Part shown: in pieces, positions 16,892-25,060 of the stretch
How positions within the stretch are numbered: position 1 is the stretch's first letter
Layout of the letters: every line of letters begins with the position of its first letter
NCBI RefSeq assembly: GCF_013371465.1
Contig: NZ_JABWDU010000005.1
Location: forward strand, 248,001 to 312,000
DNA from: Ensifer oleiphilus
GTDB taxonomy: Bacteria; Pseudomonadota; Alphaproteobacteria; Rhizobiales; Rhizobiaceae
Length of the DNA: 64,000 nucleotides
Direction of reading: 5' to 3'
Position numbers and translations under genes: made by a program
Notes under the pieces: model-generated
What the model saw: only the letters and a program-made list of their open reading frames with translations
The model's database searches: none
What the model was told of the DNA's origin: nothing

Positions 16892-17054
16892 GCGCTAATC
16901 TGGAAATTCGCGTGCTTTTCCTGTGAAAAAAATCGGAAACCCTGTGGTGCGCTTGCTGTGTCAAGGAGGGGGCTTCGACGAGCGCACATCGGGTTCTCGA
17001 CGCAAAACCCGCCGGTCTCGAACAAGGAAATCATGTAGGGGGAGAGGATCACAG

Positions 17055-17129
17055 TGGCACGCCCTAGGGGAGTCGAACCCCTCTTCCCAGAATGAAAATC
17101 TGGTGTCCTAACCGATAGACGAAGGGCGC
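17055..17129 (-). tRNA. tRNA-Glu (UUC), copy 3
   Basis: Sequence identical to the other two copies, encoded CCA, anticodon TTC, 284 bases from copy 2. It is the most upstream on the minus strand, after the M15-like gene. Confidence 0.96.
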
Positions 17130-17146
17130 ACTTGCTGTGTGGGCGT

Positions 17147-17175
17147 CTTATAGTCAGGCGTTTTGATCACCGCAA
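17147..17175 (-). promoter_or_regulatory. Promoter of tRNA-Glu copy 3
   Basis: Minus strand TTGCGG (17170-17175), 17-base spacer, TATAAG (17147-17152). The -35 hexamer differs at one position from the other copies. Confidence 0.75.
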
Positions 17176-17266
17176 GCGGCAATTTTCATTTTTCTGTAAA
17201 AAATGCACAGGTTGGGGAAAAATACAGAGCGCCTGTGGATTAACTCATGGAAACAAAGGCTTGCGT

Positions 17267-18649
17267 TCAGCCCTTGCCGCGGCGGCAGCGCCAGTTCCAG
17301 TCGCGCTGGGCGCCAATGTCGATATGGACCGATTCCGTATGACAGTAGGTACCGACACCGCCTCGCCCGGGAATGCTGCGTAGAAAATCGGCCAATTCCC
17401 ATTTGCTGACGCCCTGGACCTGAATGTCGGCTGCTTCGCAGCGCGTATGCAGCGACTGCTTGGCGCGGTTGACCTTGATCGGGCGCAGTCCCGACGTCAC
17501 CATGACTTGTCGGCCGTAATGCGTTTCGACCTGCTTCAGCATCTGCATCAGCTCGGGCTTGAAACAGCCCGCATCCACCTTTTCGGTCTGCAGAATAAGG
17601 CCGCTTGGCGCGAGCCGAGCAAGGCCGGAAAGCGATGCGACCTGAACCGGTGCGTCCTCTTCGTCAGCCGCATGGTCTTCATGTGCGACGCTGAACAGCG
17701 GGCTCATCTTGACGCCGGGCAGGCTGCTATAGGCAAGCGACGCCATCTGCGGTTGGCTGGCGTTGCTTGTGGTGATGGTCTTCTTTTCGGCCGGCTGGGC
17801 TGCCCGCGCCGTCTCCTGCTGCTGCTTGTCTTTGCGCTTTCCAGCAAAGAGGCTCGCAAGCGTCCAAGCCTTGGGAACCTCTTTCTTATTGTTTTCGCTG
17901 CTCTTGTCGTCTGGAGATATCGTTGCGGCCTGAGCCAGGTCGGTTGCTGGCTGTGCCTGCTCTGCGGCCTGCACCGGCTGCAGCACACGTGACGTCTTGC
18001 CGCCGATGGCGGCCTGCGCGCTCAAAGGCAGCGGCACCGAGGCGGGAAGGGTGGTTCCTTCCGGGGCGGCGTAAGCCATCACGGCCGTATCGGAAGGCGC
18101 ACCGTCGGTCTCGTTCAGGGCGCCCTGCTTGGGTTGGATGATCGGTTGGGTTTGTGGTTGTGGTTGCAGCTGTGCCGGGCTGGTGCCGAAGAGACTGTTC
18201 GTCGTTGCGTTCACGGTCGGCTGGGCGGCGCCTGTCGCAGGGATCGAGCCCGTTGCCTGCGGCTGAGCGCCCCCGGTTGCCGCCTGTGCGCCAGCTGTCG
18301 GAGCCTGGCCGTAGATGCTGGAAGAGGCTGCACGCAAAGCCGTGCTCTGCATGGCGAGCGGTCCGCCTTGCTGCGCGGGATCTTGCCCTGGAGCGAGGGT
18401 GCCATTGGCTTGCGCTGCCTGCGGACTGCTGCCGACAGCCGACACCTGGGCGTCGCGAACCGCAGCGCCAGCCTGGGACGAATCGGCGACCTGCAGCGAT
18501 TCCTGCGTTTGCTCGACCGTCAGCGCATTTGCCGCTTCACTATCGGCGACAGCAGAGACGCACCCGCCTAGGGCGAACAGTGAAACAGATATCGCGGCTG
18601 CGCGGCTGATAGACGACAGCAGCGCCCTCTTCGTTTCCCGATGTTGCAA
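17267..18649 (-). CDS. Lipoprotein with C-terminal M15/DUF882-type peptidase domain
   Basis: 460 residues. The N-terminus (AAAISVSLFALGGC) is a lipoprotein signal with Cys at about residue 30, so it should sit in the outer envelope. Residues 40 to about 350 are low-complexity Ala/Gln/Pro-rich linker (AAQPTVNATTN, QLQPQPQTQP). The last 110 residues form a D-Ala-D-Ala-carboxypeptidase-like (M15/YcbK) domain: VMVTSGLRPIKVN, SLHTRCEAADIQVQG and ESVHIDIGAQRDWNW give the His, Asp and His expected for zinc. A role in peptidoglycan trimming is inferred. The very long linker is unusual and suggests the domain reaches through the periplasm. Confidence 0.85.
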   Translation of the reverse strand: MQHRETKRALLSSISRAAAISVSLFALGGCVSAVADSEAANALTVEQTQESLQVADSSQAGAAVRDAQVSAVGSSPQAAQANGTLAPGQDPAQQGGPLAMQSTALRAASSSIYGQAPTAGAQAATGGAQPQATGSIPATGAAQPTVNATTNSLFGTSPAQLQPQPQTQPIIQPKQGALNETDGAPSDTAVMAYAAPEGTTLPASVPLPLSAQAAIGGKTSRVLQPVQAAEQAQPATDLAQAATISPDDKSSENNKKEVPKAWTLASLFAGKRKDKQQQETARAAQPAEKKTITTSNASQPQMASLAYSSLPGVKMSPLFSVAHEDHAADEEDAPVQVASLSGLARLAPSGLILQTEKVDAGCFKPELMQMLKQVETHYGRQVMVTSGLRPIKVNRAKQSLHTRCEAADIQVQGVSKWELADFLRSIPGRGGVGTYCHTESVHIDIGAQRDWNWRCRRGKG

Positions 18650-18929
18650 CGTCCTATCCCCGCTCTCCGTGCATGGTCGATGAGATCGTCACCTTTCCAT
18701 GCATTAAGTCCCAGTTCCGAAACATCGCTCAGAACAAACAAACACGAATTTCGCGCAGCGGGCCAAACGGATCGCTGCGGGAAGGATTAGGCCAAATACA
18801 GTCAAGGAGCCATCGCCACGAGCCATCGCGGATAGGACCCCGTATCAACGTTTCGCGCGGAAAGTTACTGAACGATACGTGATTTGTAAACTGGCGCTAA
18901 CCTTGAGCCCACATGCGCCCAGCATGCGA

Positions 18930-18953
18930 AGGCCCGGTGTCGGTGCCGGGCCT
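18930..18953. terminator. Perfect hairpin downstream of gloA, weak terminator candidate
   Basis: AGGCCCGG (18930-18937) pairs exactly with CCGGGCCT (18946-18953) across 8 bases. It lies about 100 bases beyond the gloA stop in a 400-base gap otherwise without genes. There is no T-tract in either direction, so termination is uncertain. The remainder of 18650-19052 shows no coding sequence and should hold the promoter of the 17267-18649 gene. Confidence 0.35.
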
Positions 18954-19052
18954 CGGATCATTCATCATTTCCTGGGATCCGCGACTCGACTGTGCGAAGC
19001 CGGAATTGCCGGCTGCAGACATCAATCATCGGCGGCTAGAATTGTGCGAGGC

Positions 19053-19493
19053 TTACCAGGCGCCGGTGTTGGCCATGGAGGCCCAGGGCTCCTGAGCCGG
19101 CAGGTTGTCGCCCTTCTGCAGGATCTCGATCGAAATGCCGTCGGGCGAGCGCACGAAGGCCATGTGTCCGTCGCGCGGCGGGCGGTTGATGGTCACGCCG
19201 TTGTCCATCAGACGCTGGCAAAAGCCGTAAATGTCGTCCACCTCATAAGCTAGGTGACCGAAGTTGCGCCCGCCTGTATAATCCTCGCTATCCCAATTGT
19301 AGGTAAGTTCGAGGCAGGGGGACAATTCGCCCTTTGCCCGGTCCAGATCGCCGGGAGCGGCCAGGAAGACGAGCGTAAACCGGCCCTTTTCGTTCTCATA
19401 GCGGCGGATTTCGCTGAGGCCGAAGAGCGTGCAGTAGAATTTCAAGGCGTCGTCCAGATTTTTGACGCGAACCATCGTGTGCAGATAACGCAT
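19053..19493 (-). CDS. gloA: Lactoylglutathione lyase (glyoxalase I)
   Basis: 146 residues starting MRYLHTMVRVKNLDDALKFY, with AGGGA 7 bases upstream; the longer frame to 19583 is rejected. The protein is a double-βαβββ metalloenzyme converting the methylglyoxal-glutathione hemithioacetal to S-lactoylglutathione. Metal ligand positions are visible: His in LHTMVRV, Glu in LELTYNW, His in FGHLAYEV and Glu in SIEILQKG. KFYCTLFGLSEIRRYENEKG and FVRSPDGISIEIL are typical of the single-domain enzyme. Confidence 0.95.
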   Translation of the reverse strand: MRYLHTMVRVKNLDDALKFYCTLFGLSEIRRYENEKGRFTLVFLAAPGDLDRAKGELSPCLELTYNWDSEDYTGGRNFGHLAYEVDDIYGFCQRLMDNGVTINRPPRDGHMAFVRSPDGISIEILQKGDNLPAQEPWASMANTGAW

Positions 19494-19690
19494 TGCAATG
19501 TCCCTGTTTCGAAGAAGATGGCGTATACTTATCTGCCAGCAAGCCAGAGGCAAGGCTGTGTCCGTACATTTGACCTGGGCCAAAATACGCCGAGGGTCTT
19601 GCGCATCAGCGGCGGGACGATGTTATTCTGGTCAATAAGAATCAGTTAACCGTAGTCAGTAGTCGCGCGTAAACGAGGGGCTGGGAGAGA

Positions 19691-20269
19691 ATGGCGGATA
19701 GGACATCTTCAAAAGACGTCATGCAGGATGACGACTTTGGCAGCGACGCCCTCGACCTCGTCGAAATCACCGGCGTGATCAAATGGTTCGATGTCGCCAA
19801 GGGCTTCGGCTTCATCGTGCCTGACAACGGCATGCAAGACGTGCTGGTGCACGTGACCTGCCTCAGGCGCGACGGTTATCAGACGGTGCTGGAAGGTGCC
19901 CGGGTCGTGGCGCTCATCCAGAAGCGCGACCGTGGCTATCAGGCCTTCCGGATTCTATCGATGGATCAGTCGACTGCCATTCATCCTTCGCAGCTGCCGC
20001 CGATCAGGACCCACGTGCAGGTCACACCGACGAGCGGTCTTGAGCGCGTGCTGGTCAAGTGGTTCAACCGAACCAAGGGCTTCGGCTTCCTGACGCGCGG
20101 TGAAGGTACGGAGGATATCTTCGTTCACATGGAAACGCTTCGTCGTTTCGGCCTGACGGAGCTGCGCCCCGGACAGGTGGTTCTGGTGCGCTTCGGCGAC
20201 GGTGAAAAGGGTTTGATGGCGGCGGAGATCCACCCAGATGGCCCAACGCCGACGAGCCGCTCGCACTAA
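19691..20269 (+). CDS. Double cold-shock-domain protein
   Basis: 192 residues with two cold-shock domains. The first (about 25-95) shows GVIKWFDVAKGFGFIVPD and DVLVHVTCLRRDG; the second (about 115-180) shows VLVKWFNRTKGFGFLTRGE and DIFVHMETLRRFG. KGFGF and VHV/VHM are the RNA-binding RNP-1 and RNP-2 strands. The N-terminus is acidic. Such two-domain proteins are typical of alphaproteobacteria and bind single-stranded RNA or DNA. A GGGAGAG ribosome site precedes the ATG. The stop overlaps the start of the DUF192 gene (TAATG), so the two are one operon. Confidence 0.93.
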   Translation: MADRTSSKDVMQDDDFGSDALDLVEITGVIKWFDVAKGFGFIVPDNGMQDVLVHVTCLRRDGYQTVLEGARVVALIQKRDRGYQAFRILSMDQSTAIHPSQLPPIRTHVQVTPTSGLERVLVKWFNRTKGFGFLTRGEGTEDIFVHMETLRRFGLTELRPGQVVLVRFGDGEKGLMAAEIHPDGPTPTSRSH

Positions 20270-20751
20270 TGACGATGGTTCGAACCTTTTCTGCAAGAAG
20301 CGCCGCCATGGCGCTTTTTTTGTCGCTCGTATTGTTTGCCGTTGCCGCGCTTGCGGACGTTACGTTCACGACCGACAGGATGCGGCTGGTGACAGCCGAC
20401 AACAAGAGCCACGAGCTGACGGTCGAACTCGCCATCGACGCGGATCAGCGGGAGCAGGGGCTGATGTTTCGCCGTTCGATGGCGCCCGATCACGGAATGC
20501 TGTTTGATTTCGGCGAAACGCGCCGTGTCATGATGTGGATGAAAAACACTCATCTGGCACTCGACATGCTGTTTGCCGACAAGAGAGGTGTCGTTCGCAC
20601 GGTCCATGAGAATGCGGTGCCATTCTCCGAGGCGATCATCGATTCGCGCGTGCCGGTGGCGTTCGTGCTGGAACTCAACGCCGGCACCGTCAAGCGGCTG
20701 GGCATCAAGCCAGGCGACCGGCTGGAAGGCGCTCGAATCGGCGGCAATTGA
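20269..20751 (+). CDS. Secreted DUF192 family protein
   Basis: 160 residues; ATG overlaps the stop of the cold-shock gene. A cleavable signal (MALFLSLVLFAVAALADV) implies export. The remainder is the small DUF192 fold: VELAIDADQREQGLMFRRSM, GMLFDFGETRRVMMWMKNT, LALDMLFADKRGVV and VPVAFVLELNAGTVKRLGIKPGD. The family has no settled function; it is often encoded next to a cold-shock gene in alphaproteobacteria, as here. Confidence 0.9.
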   Translation: MTMVRTFSARSAAMALFLSLVLFAVAALADVTFTTDRMRLVTADNKSHELTVELAIDADQREQGLMFRRSMAPDHGMLFDFGETRRVMMWMKNTHLALDMLFADKRGVVRTVHENAVPFSEAIIDSRVPVAFVLELNAGTVKRLGIKPGDRLEGARIGGN

Positions 20752-20908
20752 TCGACCGCATCAAAGCCCTGATCTCATCCCGCCCGGCTGATCCGATGAT
20801 TTGATTTGGCAGCGCATCTTATTATTCTCGCCCTGTAGCGAGCCTTTTCGGCAGACGCGCCCTACATATGTTGGTAATCTTTCTATCGGACCAACAGGAG
20901 CATCTGTG

Positions 20909-21556
20909 ATGATCAGGCATGTGCTTGTTGCAATCTTTGCCGCTGCCGCTTTTGCGCCGGCTGCGTCGGCTGCTGATCTGACCGAAAACCTTGAGCCTGC
21001 ACCGCTGGTGGAAGCCGCGCCCACCTTCGTGTGGACCGGCGGTTATGTCGGTCTGCAAGGAGGCGGCGGTTGGCTCAATGGCGATTTCAGCGCTGCAGGT
21101 GCAAGCGCTTCGCAGGATTTCAACGGCGGCCTTCTCGGCGCATTTGCGGGCTTCAACTATCAGCAAGGCGACTGGGTCTACGGTATCGAGGGCGATGTCA
21201 GCTACAATTGGAACGACAAGACCTTTGATATCTTCGGCGCTGCTCCGGAGGTTGGAACCGATGTGTCCGGCTCCGTCCGCGGCCGTCTCGGCTACACTGT
21301 CAACGACAAGGCGTTGCTCTATGCGACGGGCGGCTGGGCGATTACGCGCGGCTTCGTCGACGTGCCGGGGGCTTCCAAGGAAAAGGAAACCTTCAATGGT
21401 TGGACGATCGGCGCCGGCGTCGACTACGCCTTCACCGACAGCCTGTTCGGCCGGGCCGAGTACCGATACAACGACTATGGCGACAAGGACATCGGCGGCG
21501 TCAATGTCGACCTCGACCAGCATCAATTCACGGTCGGCATCGGCGTGAAGTTCTGA
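20909..21556 (+). CDS. Outer membrane β-barrel protein, Omp25/RopB type
   Basis: 215 residues starting MIRHVLVAIFAAAAF with a signal peptide cleaved near ASAAD; CAGGAG lies 8 bases before the ATG. Repeated short amphipathic strands rich in Gly, Tyr and Phe follow (FVWTGGYVGLQGGGGWLNG; WVYGIEGDVSYNW; SVRGRLGYTVNDKALLYATG; FGRAEYRYNDYGDKD), ending with a C-terminal phenylalanine (VGIGVKF) as the barrel-assembly signal. The porin-like family is abundant in Rhizobiales outer membranes. No further role can be read. Confidence 0.9.
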   Translation: MIRHVLVAIFAAAAFAPAASAADLTENLEPAPLVEAAPTFVWTGGYVGLQGGGGWLNGDFSAAGASASQDFNGGLLGAFAGFNYQQGDWVYGIEGDVSYNWNDKTFDIFGAAPEVGTDVSGSVRGRLGYTVNDKALLYATGGWAITRGFVDVPGASKEKETFNGWTIGAGVDYAFTDSLFGRAEYRYNDYGDKDIGGVNVDLDQHQFTVGIGVKF

Positions 21557-21767
21557 GGAGAACTGCTGCGTGTTTCCTTAAGTCGTAGCCGGTTTACGGA
21601 TAAAAACATGCCGCAATTCAAAATGCGACAGCGACCTTTGCGCGCCTAGAAGACTCGCGGTGCTGCAGGGGGAAGGAAGGCTCCGATGGCTTCGCAACCC
21701 TCTTCGCGGTGGGGACATCCGCACCATTCACGCCCAGACCGCCGCCGACGCCTCACGCAATCCCTGG

Positions 21768-22394
21768 CTAAGGTCCGGCGCGGCTGAGGATCGCATTGCG
21801 ATCGGCTTCGCTTGCAAGGTCGATGGTGACGCGCATTTCGTCCTTCACCGGCCGTCGCAACGCGTTCTTGCCCGATGGTGTCATGGAAATGCGCCCAGTC
21901 TGTTCAAGCACGGCGATCCGTTTGCGTGACAGGCCGAGTTCCATCGAGAGCAGCCTCTCCGTTCTGAGCATTGTTTTCATTTCCAGGTTGAGAGCGATCT
22001 CCAGGTGCTGGGCTGGTTCGACTGCCGCCTTCAGAATCGTCTTTCGCAAACGGAACTCGGCGAATTCTTCGACACGCCCCGCATCCCGGCGCAATCCGTC
22101 GATATCGAAGGCGACTTTCTCGATCCAGCCGTCATCGTTGTTCTGCAGCGCGTGCAGCGTCGCCTGGTCGATATCGCCGACATGTCGCCGCTCGAAGATG
22201 GGACGGTTCCAGGTGCTGTCGCAACTGCCGCAGCGATAGATCAGCCAGGCGTCCAACCGCCGGCCATTGGCATTGAGGCGCGTCTTGCCGCTCGTCTGGA
22301 ATGGCCGCGTCGTTCGGCAGCGATTGCAGGCGAGCCAGGGACGTGGCGCGATTGTCGGCGTGATGGTCCATTGGACCAGGACTGTGTGAGACAT
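21768..22394 (-). CDS. DUF1062 domain-containing protein
   Basis: 208 residues starting MSHTVLVQWTITPTIAPRPW, with GGAAGA upstream. Two Cys-x2-Cys motifs (LACNRCRTT and YRCGSCDSTW) could bind zinc. LDAWLIYRC and WNRPIFERR belong to the same part. A charged helical C-terminus follows (LEMKTMLRTERLLSMELGLS). The family is found in rhizobia and a few other bacteria; no function is assigned. It is isolated: 200 bases of nothing obvious precede it on its 3' side and 400 bases separate it from ddl. Confidence 0.82.
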   Translation of the reverse strand: MSHTVLVQWTITPTIAPRPWLACNRCRTTRPFQTSGKTRLNANGRRLDAWLIYRCGSCDSTWNRPIFERRHVGDIDQATLHALQNNDDGWIEKVAFDIDGLRRDAGRVEEFAEFRLRKTILKAAVEPAQHLEIALNLEMKTMLRTERLLSMELGLSRKRIAVLEQTGRISMTPSGKNALRRPVKDEMRVTIDLASEADRNAILSRAGP

Positions 22395-22795
22395 GTCGTC
22401 TGGTTCTTCCGATTGGAAGTCCATCAAGACGACGGTTTGAGCACCCGTTCAGGGGACGCGGTCTGGCAGCGTTTTGGTGATGGTTCGATCCGCACGAAGT
22501 TTCATGCAGCGACAGGTCGGCAATGCCATTCCGGTCTCGAACCGTCACCTCGACGAACGCATTGAAATGCGATCCGACAGCGATGATCGCTATCGGGTGT
22601 GCGTGGTGAAACAAGCGAGACCGGGGTTTACAAAGGCAAAGCAGAACTCCAGGAAAGACAGCGTGGTTTGCTGCGCAACCGTCCTAGCCGAATATCTTTG
22701 CTACGGGAAGTAGCGGTCGCGAAAATGGTCGCGTTTTCGGATTTTGGCCATGAGCGCGAAGCGTTACGCCACGCGATGCTGCAGCCTGAAAATGG

Positions 22796-23869
22796 CTAGT
22801 GAGCCGCTTTGGCTCTCGCCAATCCGTGCTCGATCAACAGGCCGACAAGCTCTGGATAGGGGATGCCGCTTGCGGCCATCGCCTTCGGGTACATGCTGAT
22901 ATCGGTAAAGCCCGGCATGGTGTTGACCTCGTTGATCACCGCGCTCATATCGGCACGAACAAAAAAGTCGACGCGAGCGAGCCCTTCGCAGCCAAGCGCG
23001 ATGAACGCTTTTTCGGCCATATCCCGCAAGCGTTGCGTGACCTCATCTGGCAAGACTGCCGGCACGCTGATTGCGGCGCCATCTTCGTCGATGTATTTTG
23101 CCTCGTAGGTGTAAAAACCGTGGCTGGCATTGGCTGCGATCTCGCCCGGAACGGAAACCATCAAGGCTCCGTCCGGCCTTTCGAGCACGGCACACTCGAT
23201 TTCCCGTGCCTTTACGAACTCTTCGATCAGAACCTTCGTATCGAACTTGAAGCCTTCGTCGAGCGCGTCTCGCAGTTCTTCGGCCGAGCGCGCTTTGCTG
23301 ACCCCGACCGACGACCCCTGCCGCGCAGGTTTGACGAACACCGTCTGTCCGAGCGCGGCCGCTATGTCCTCATAGGCTGGACGTTGGCCGGGTCGGACGG
23401 TGACAGAGCGGGCAACCGGCAGTCCCGCTTCGCGCAGCAGTCGCTTGGTCATGTCCTTGTCGATGGCGTTCGCTGATCCGAGGATGCCGCAGCCGACCAA
23501 TGGAATGTTGCAAGCCTGCGCGAGACCCTGCGTCGACCCATCCTCGCCATGCAATCCGTGCAGGACGGGAAACAGGATATCGATTGCTGGCGGATGAGCC
23601 GCCTGCGCAGGCGCGTCGAATGCGAGCAGGCGACCGCGCCCGCCGGGAACCAGGCAAACCTTGGTGCCTGAATAGGCCATGGCGGCGGGCAGGGTGCCTT
23701 GTACCGTTTCTATCAACAGCCATTGACCGGTCCGGTCGATGAGGATCGGCACGACCTCGTATGTGTTCGGGTCTATGGCCTTCACGACGTTACGCGCCGA
23801 AAGAATGGAAACGTCATGCTCTGAGGATTGGCCGCCGAAGAGCACGCCGACACGCAATCTTGAGGTCAT
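22796..23869 (-). CDS. ddl: D-alanine--D-alanine ligase
   Basis: Joins two D-alanines with ATP to form the peptidoglycan precursor dipeptide. 357 residues; ATP-grasp fold with GVLFGGQSSEHDVSILSA at the N-terminus, VLHGLHGEDGSTQGLAQ, VFVKPARQGSSVGVSK, LIEEFVKAREIECAVLE, GLARVDFFV and VINEVNTMPGFTDISMYPKA. These cover the ATP and D-Ala sites. The 400 bases between this gene's 3' end and the DUF1062 gene contain no convincing gene. In some Rhizobiaceae a second ddl sits in the mur-fts cluster, so this may be the DdlA-type copy. Confidence 0.96.
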   Translation of the reverse strand: MTSRLRVGVLFGGQSSEHDVSILSARNVVKAIDPNTYEVVPILIDRTGQWLLIETVQGTLPAAMAYSGTKVCLVPGGRGRLLAFDAPAQAAHPPAIDILFPVLHGLHGEDGSTQGLAQACNIPLVGCGILGSANAIDKDMTKRLLREAGLPVARSVTVRPGQRPAYEDIAAALGQTVFVKPARQGSSVGVSKARSAEELRDALDEGFKFDTKVLIEEFVKAREIECAVLERPDGALMVSVPGEIAANASHGFYTYEAKYIDEDGAAISVPAVLPDEVTQRLRDMAEKAFIALGCEGLARVDFFVRADMSAVINEVNTMPGFTDISMYPKAMAASGIPYPELVGLLIEHGLARAKAAH

Positions 23870-24255
23870 GAAAGGTCCTTTCTCTGAAGGGGAAACAGTC
23901 TATCGACTCAGTTGTACCCGACCAATTGCAACCGAATTGAGATGCTTCCAGCCGCGCTCTATGCGCTGGGCGTTCGCCGAACCGCTGAGCCGGCAGTACC
24001 GCGCTGAGCGTCGGAAGGCATGTTGCTCCTCAAGCCGGGCATCGCCGCGCGTCCCTTCAGGCGCCGACGGCCGCTGCAGCGCATGGAATCATTGCGCGGC
24101 TTTGGCCTTGAAACTGAGACGTTGGCGTCAGCTGCGAGCCAATTGTTATGCGCCAACTCGATCAGGGCTTCCGCGGGCTGCTCGGGCGCCCAGCCAGCCG
24201 CTGGGACCAAGGCAAAAGAGCATCAAATTTGCCACATTGAACCGCACTGATTTGT

Positions 24256-24280
24256 GGAACGGTTTCAGCGATCAGGCGTT
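24256..24280 (+). promoter_or_regulatory. EcfG/RpoE2-type promoter
   Basis: GGAAC (24256-24260), 16 bases, then CGTT (24277-24280). This matches the general-stress ECF sigma (RpoE2 in S. meliloti, EcfG) consensus GGAAC-N16/17-CGTT. The expected start of transcription near 24286 falls at the beginning of a hairpin leader for the gene at 24371. The 23870-24255 stretch upstream shows no gene. Confidence 0.65.
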
Positions 24281-24288
24281 ACTCTTGC

Positions 24289-24352
24289 CAGGCAGCGTAA
24301 GCCCGCGGGCGGAGGCTGCCTGTATCTCGTAAGGCGGGGCTGAAAACCCGCC
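24289..24352 (+). promoter_or_regulatory. Structured 5' leader with two hairpins
   Basis: CAGGCAGC (24289-24296) pairs exactly with GCTGCCTG (24315-24322), and GGCGGG (24333-24338) pairs with CCCGCC (24347-24352). The GGGAG ribosome site (24359-24363) follows directly. Such a leader could protect mRNA or modulate translation; no known riboswitch class was recognised. Confidence 0.45.
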
Positions 24353-24370
24353 GGAGATGGGAGCAACGCC

Positions 24371-24667
24371 ATGAAAATTTCCACGAAGATGTCATGGGTC
24401 GCATTTGTCATCACCCTTGCTGGGACTACGGTGCCGGCTTTTGCCGAGAACGACTATTATGAGCCGGTACCCGGCGGCGTCTATGTTGATCCCATGCCGA
24501 TGGGCAGCGTGTACGTGGAGCCGGTGCCGCTCTACGGTGCATACGGTTACTATCGTCCCCCGGCGCTGACCTTGGGTGACGAAAGGGAACGCTACACGAA
24601 CGAGTACATGGGTGGTGGTGAAGGTGACTACTACCAGGGGATCGCGCATCCGCCGTCAGTTCCCTGA
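24371..24667 (+). CDS. Small secreted protein under an EcfG-type promoter
   Basis: 98 residues. Signal peptide at 1-25 (MSWVAFVITLAGTTVPAFA), then a mature part rich in Tyr, Pro, Gly and Val: NDYYEPVPGGVYVDPMPMGS, VYVEPVPLYGAYGYYRPPAL, then an acidic and glycine-rich tail. The repeated VYV(D/E)P unit suggests a flexible surface or periplasmic protein. No family is recognised. Promoter and leader indicate expression in the general stress response. The ORF ends about 320 bases before the IS element; that stretch shows no gene. Confidence 0.75.
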   Translation: MKISTKMSWVAFVITLAGTTVPAFAENDYYEPVPGGVYVDPMPMGSVYVEPVPLYGAYGYYRPPALTLGDERERYTNEYMGGGEGDYYQGIAHPPSVP

Positions 24668-25014
24668 GCGTCCGATCGTTCAGCGTAACGAAACCAGAGT
24701 TGTGATCTACCGCCAGCCGAGAGCCGGCAATGCTGATGCAAGATCGACGGTCTTGTGCGTTGTAGTCGGCGCCCAACCAGTCTCGGACGGCCACTCTGCC
24801 GGAGCGCCGAGGCGACTAACGGCTCTTGAACTGATTGCGCAGCGCGCCTCGGCAAAATCTACCGGCGACCTGTACGGGATTTTTCCGGGAATATTCGGGT
24901 GATTCTCGGGAGCCTGATTCCGGGACGTCCTGGCTTGTGTCATTCTCTGACGAATCCGAGTCCAGAAAAATTTGCGATTCCATGGATGTCCGACCTGAGA
25001 GATAGGTGACGTTT

Positions 25015-25036
25015 TGTACCTAAGACATGGGTAACA
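25015..25036 (+). repeat. Left inverted repeat core of the IS
   Basis: 22-base core repeated in inverted orientation at 26232-26253 (21 of 22 identical). Confidence 0.85.
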
Positions 25037-25060
25037 CTTTTCGCTTTGCGGGAGGTGTTG

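Noticed and set aside
22132-22614. Arg/His-rich frames overlapping the DUF1062 gene
   Set aside because: They are shadows of the coding strand, with no ribosome site and compositions typical of GC-rich antisense frames.
23959-24210. 83-residue minus-strand frame in the gap after ddl
   Set aside because: No ribosome site, no similarity recognised; the region is better read as intergenic ahead of the EcfG-type promoter.
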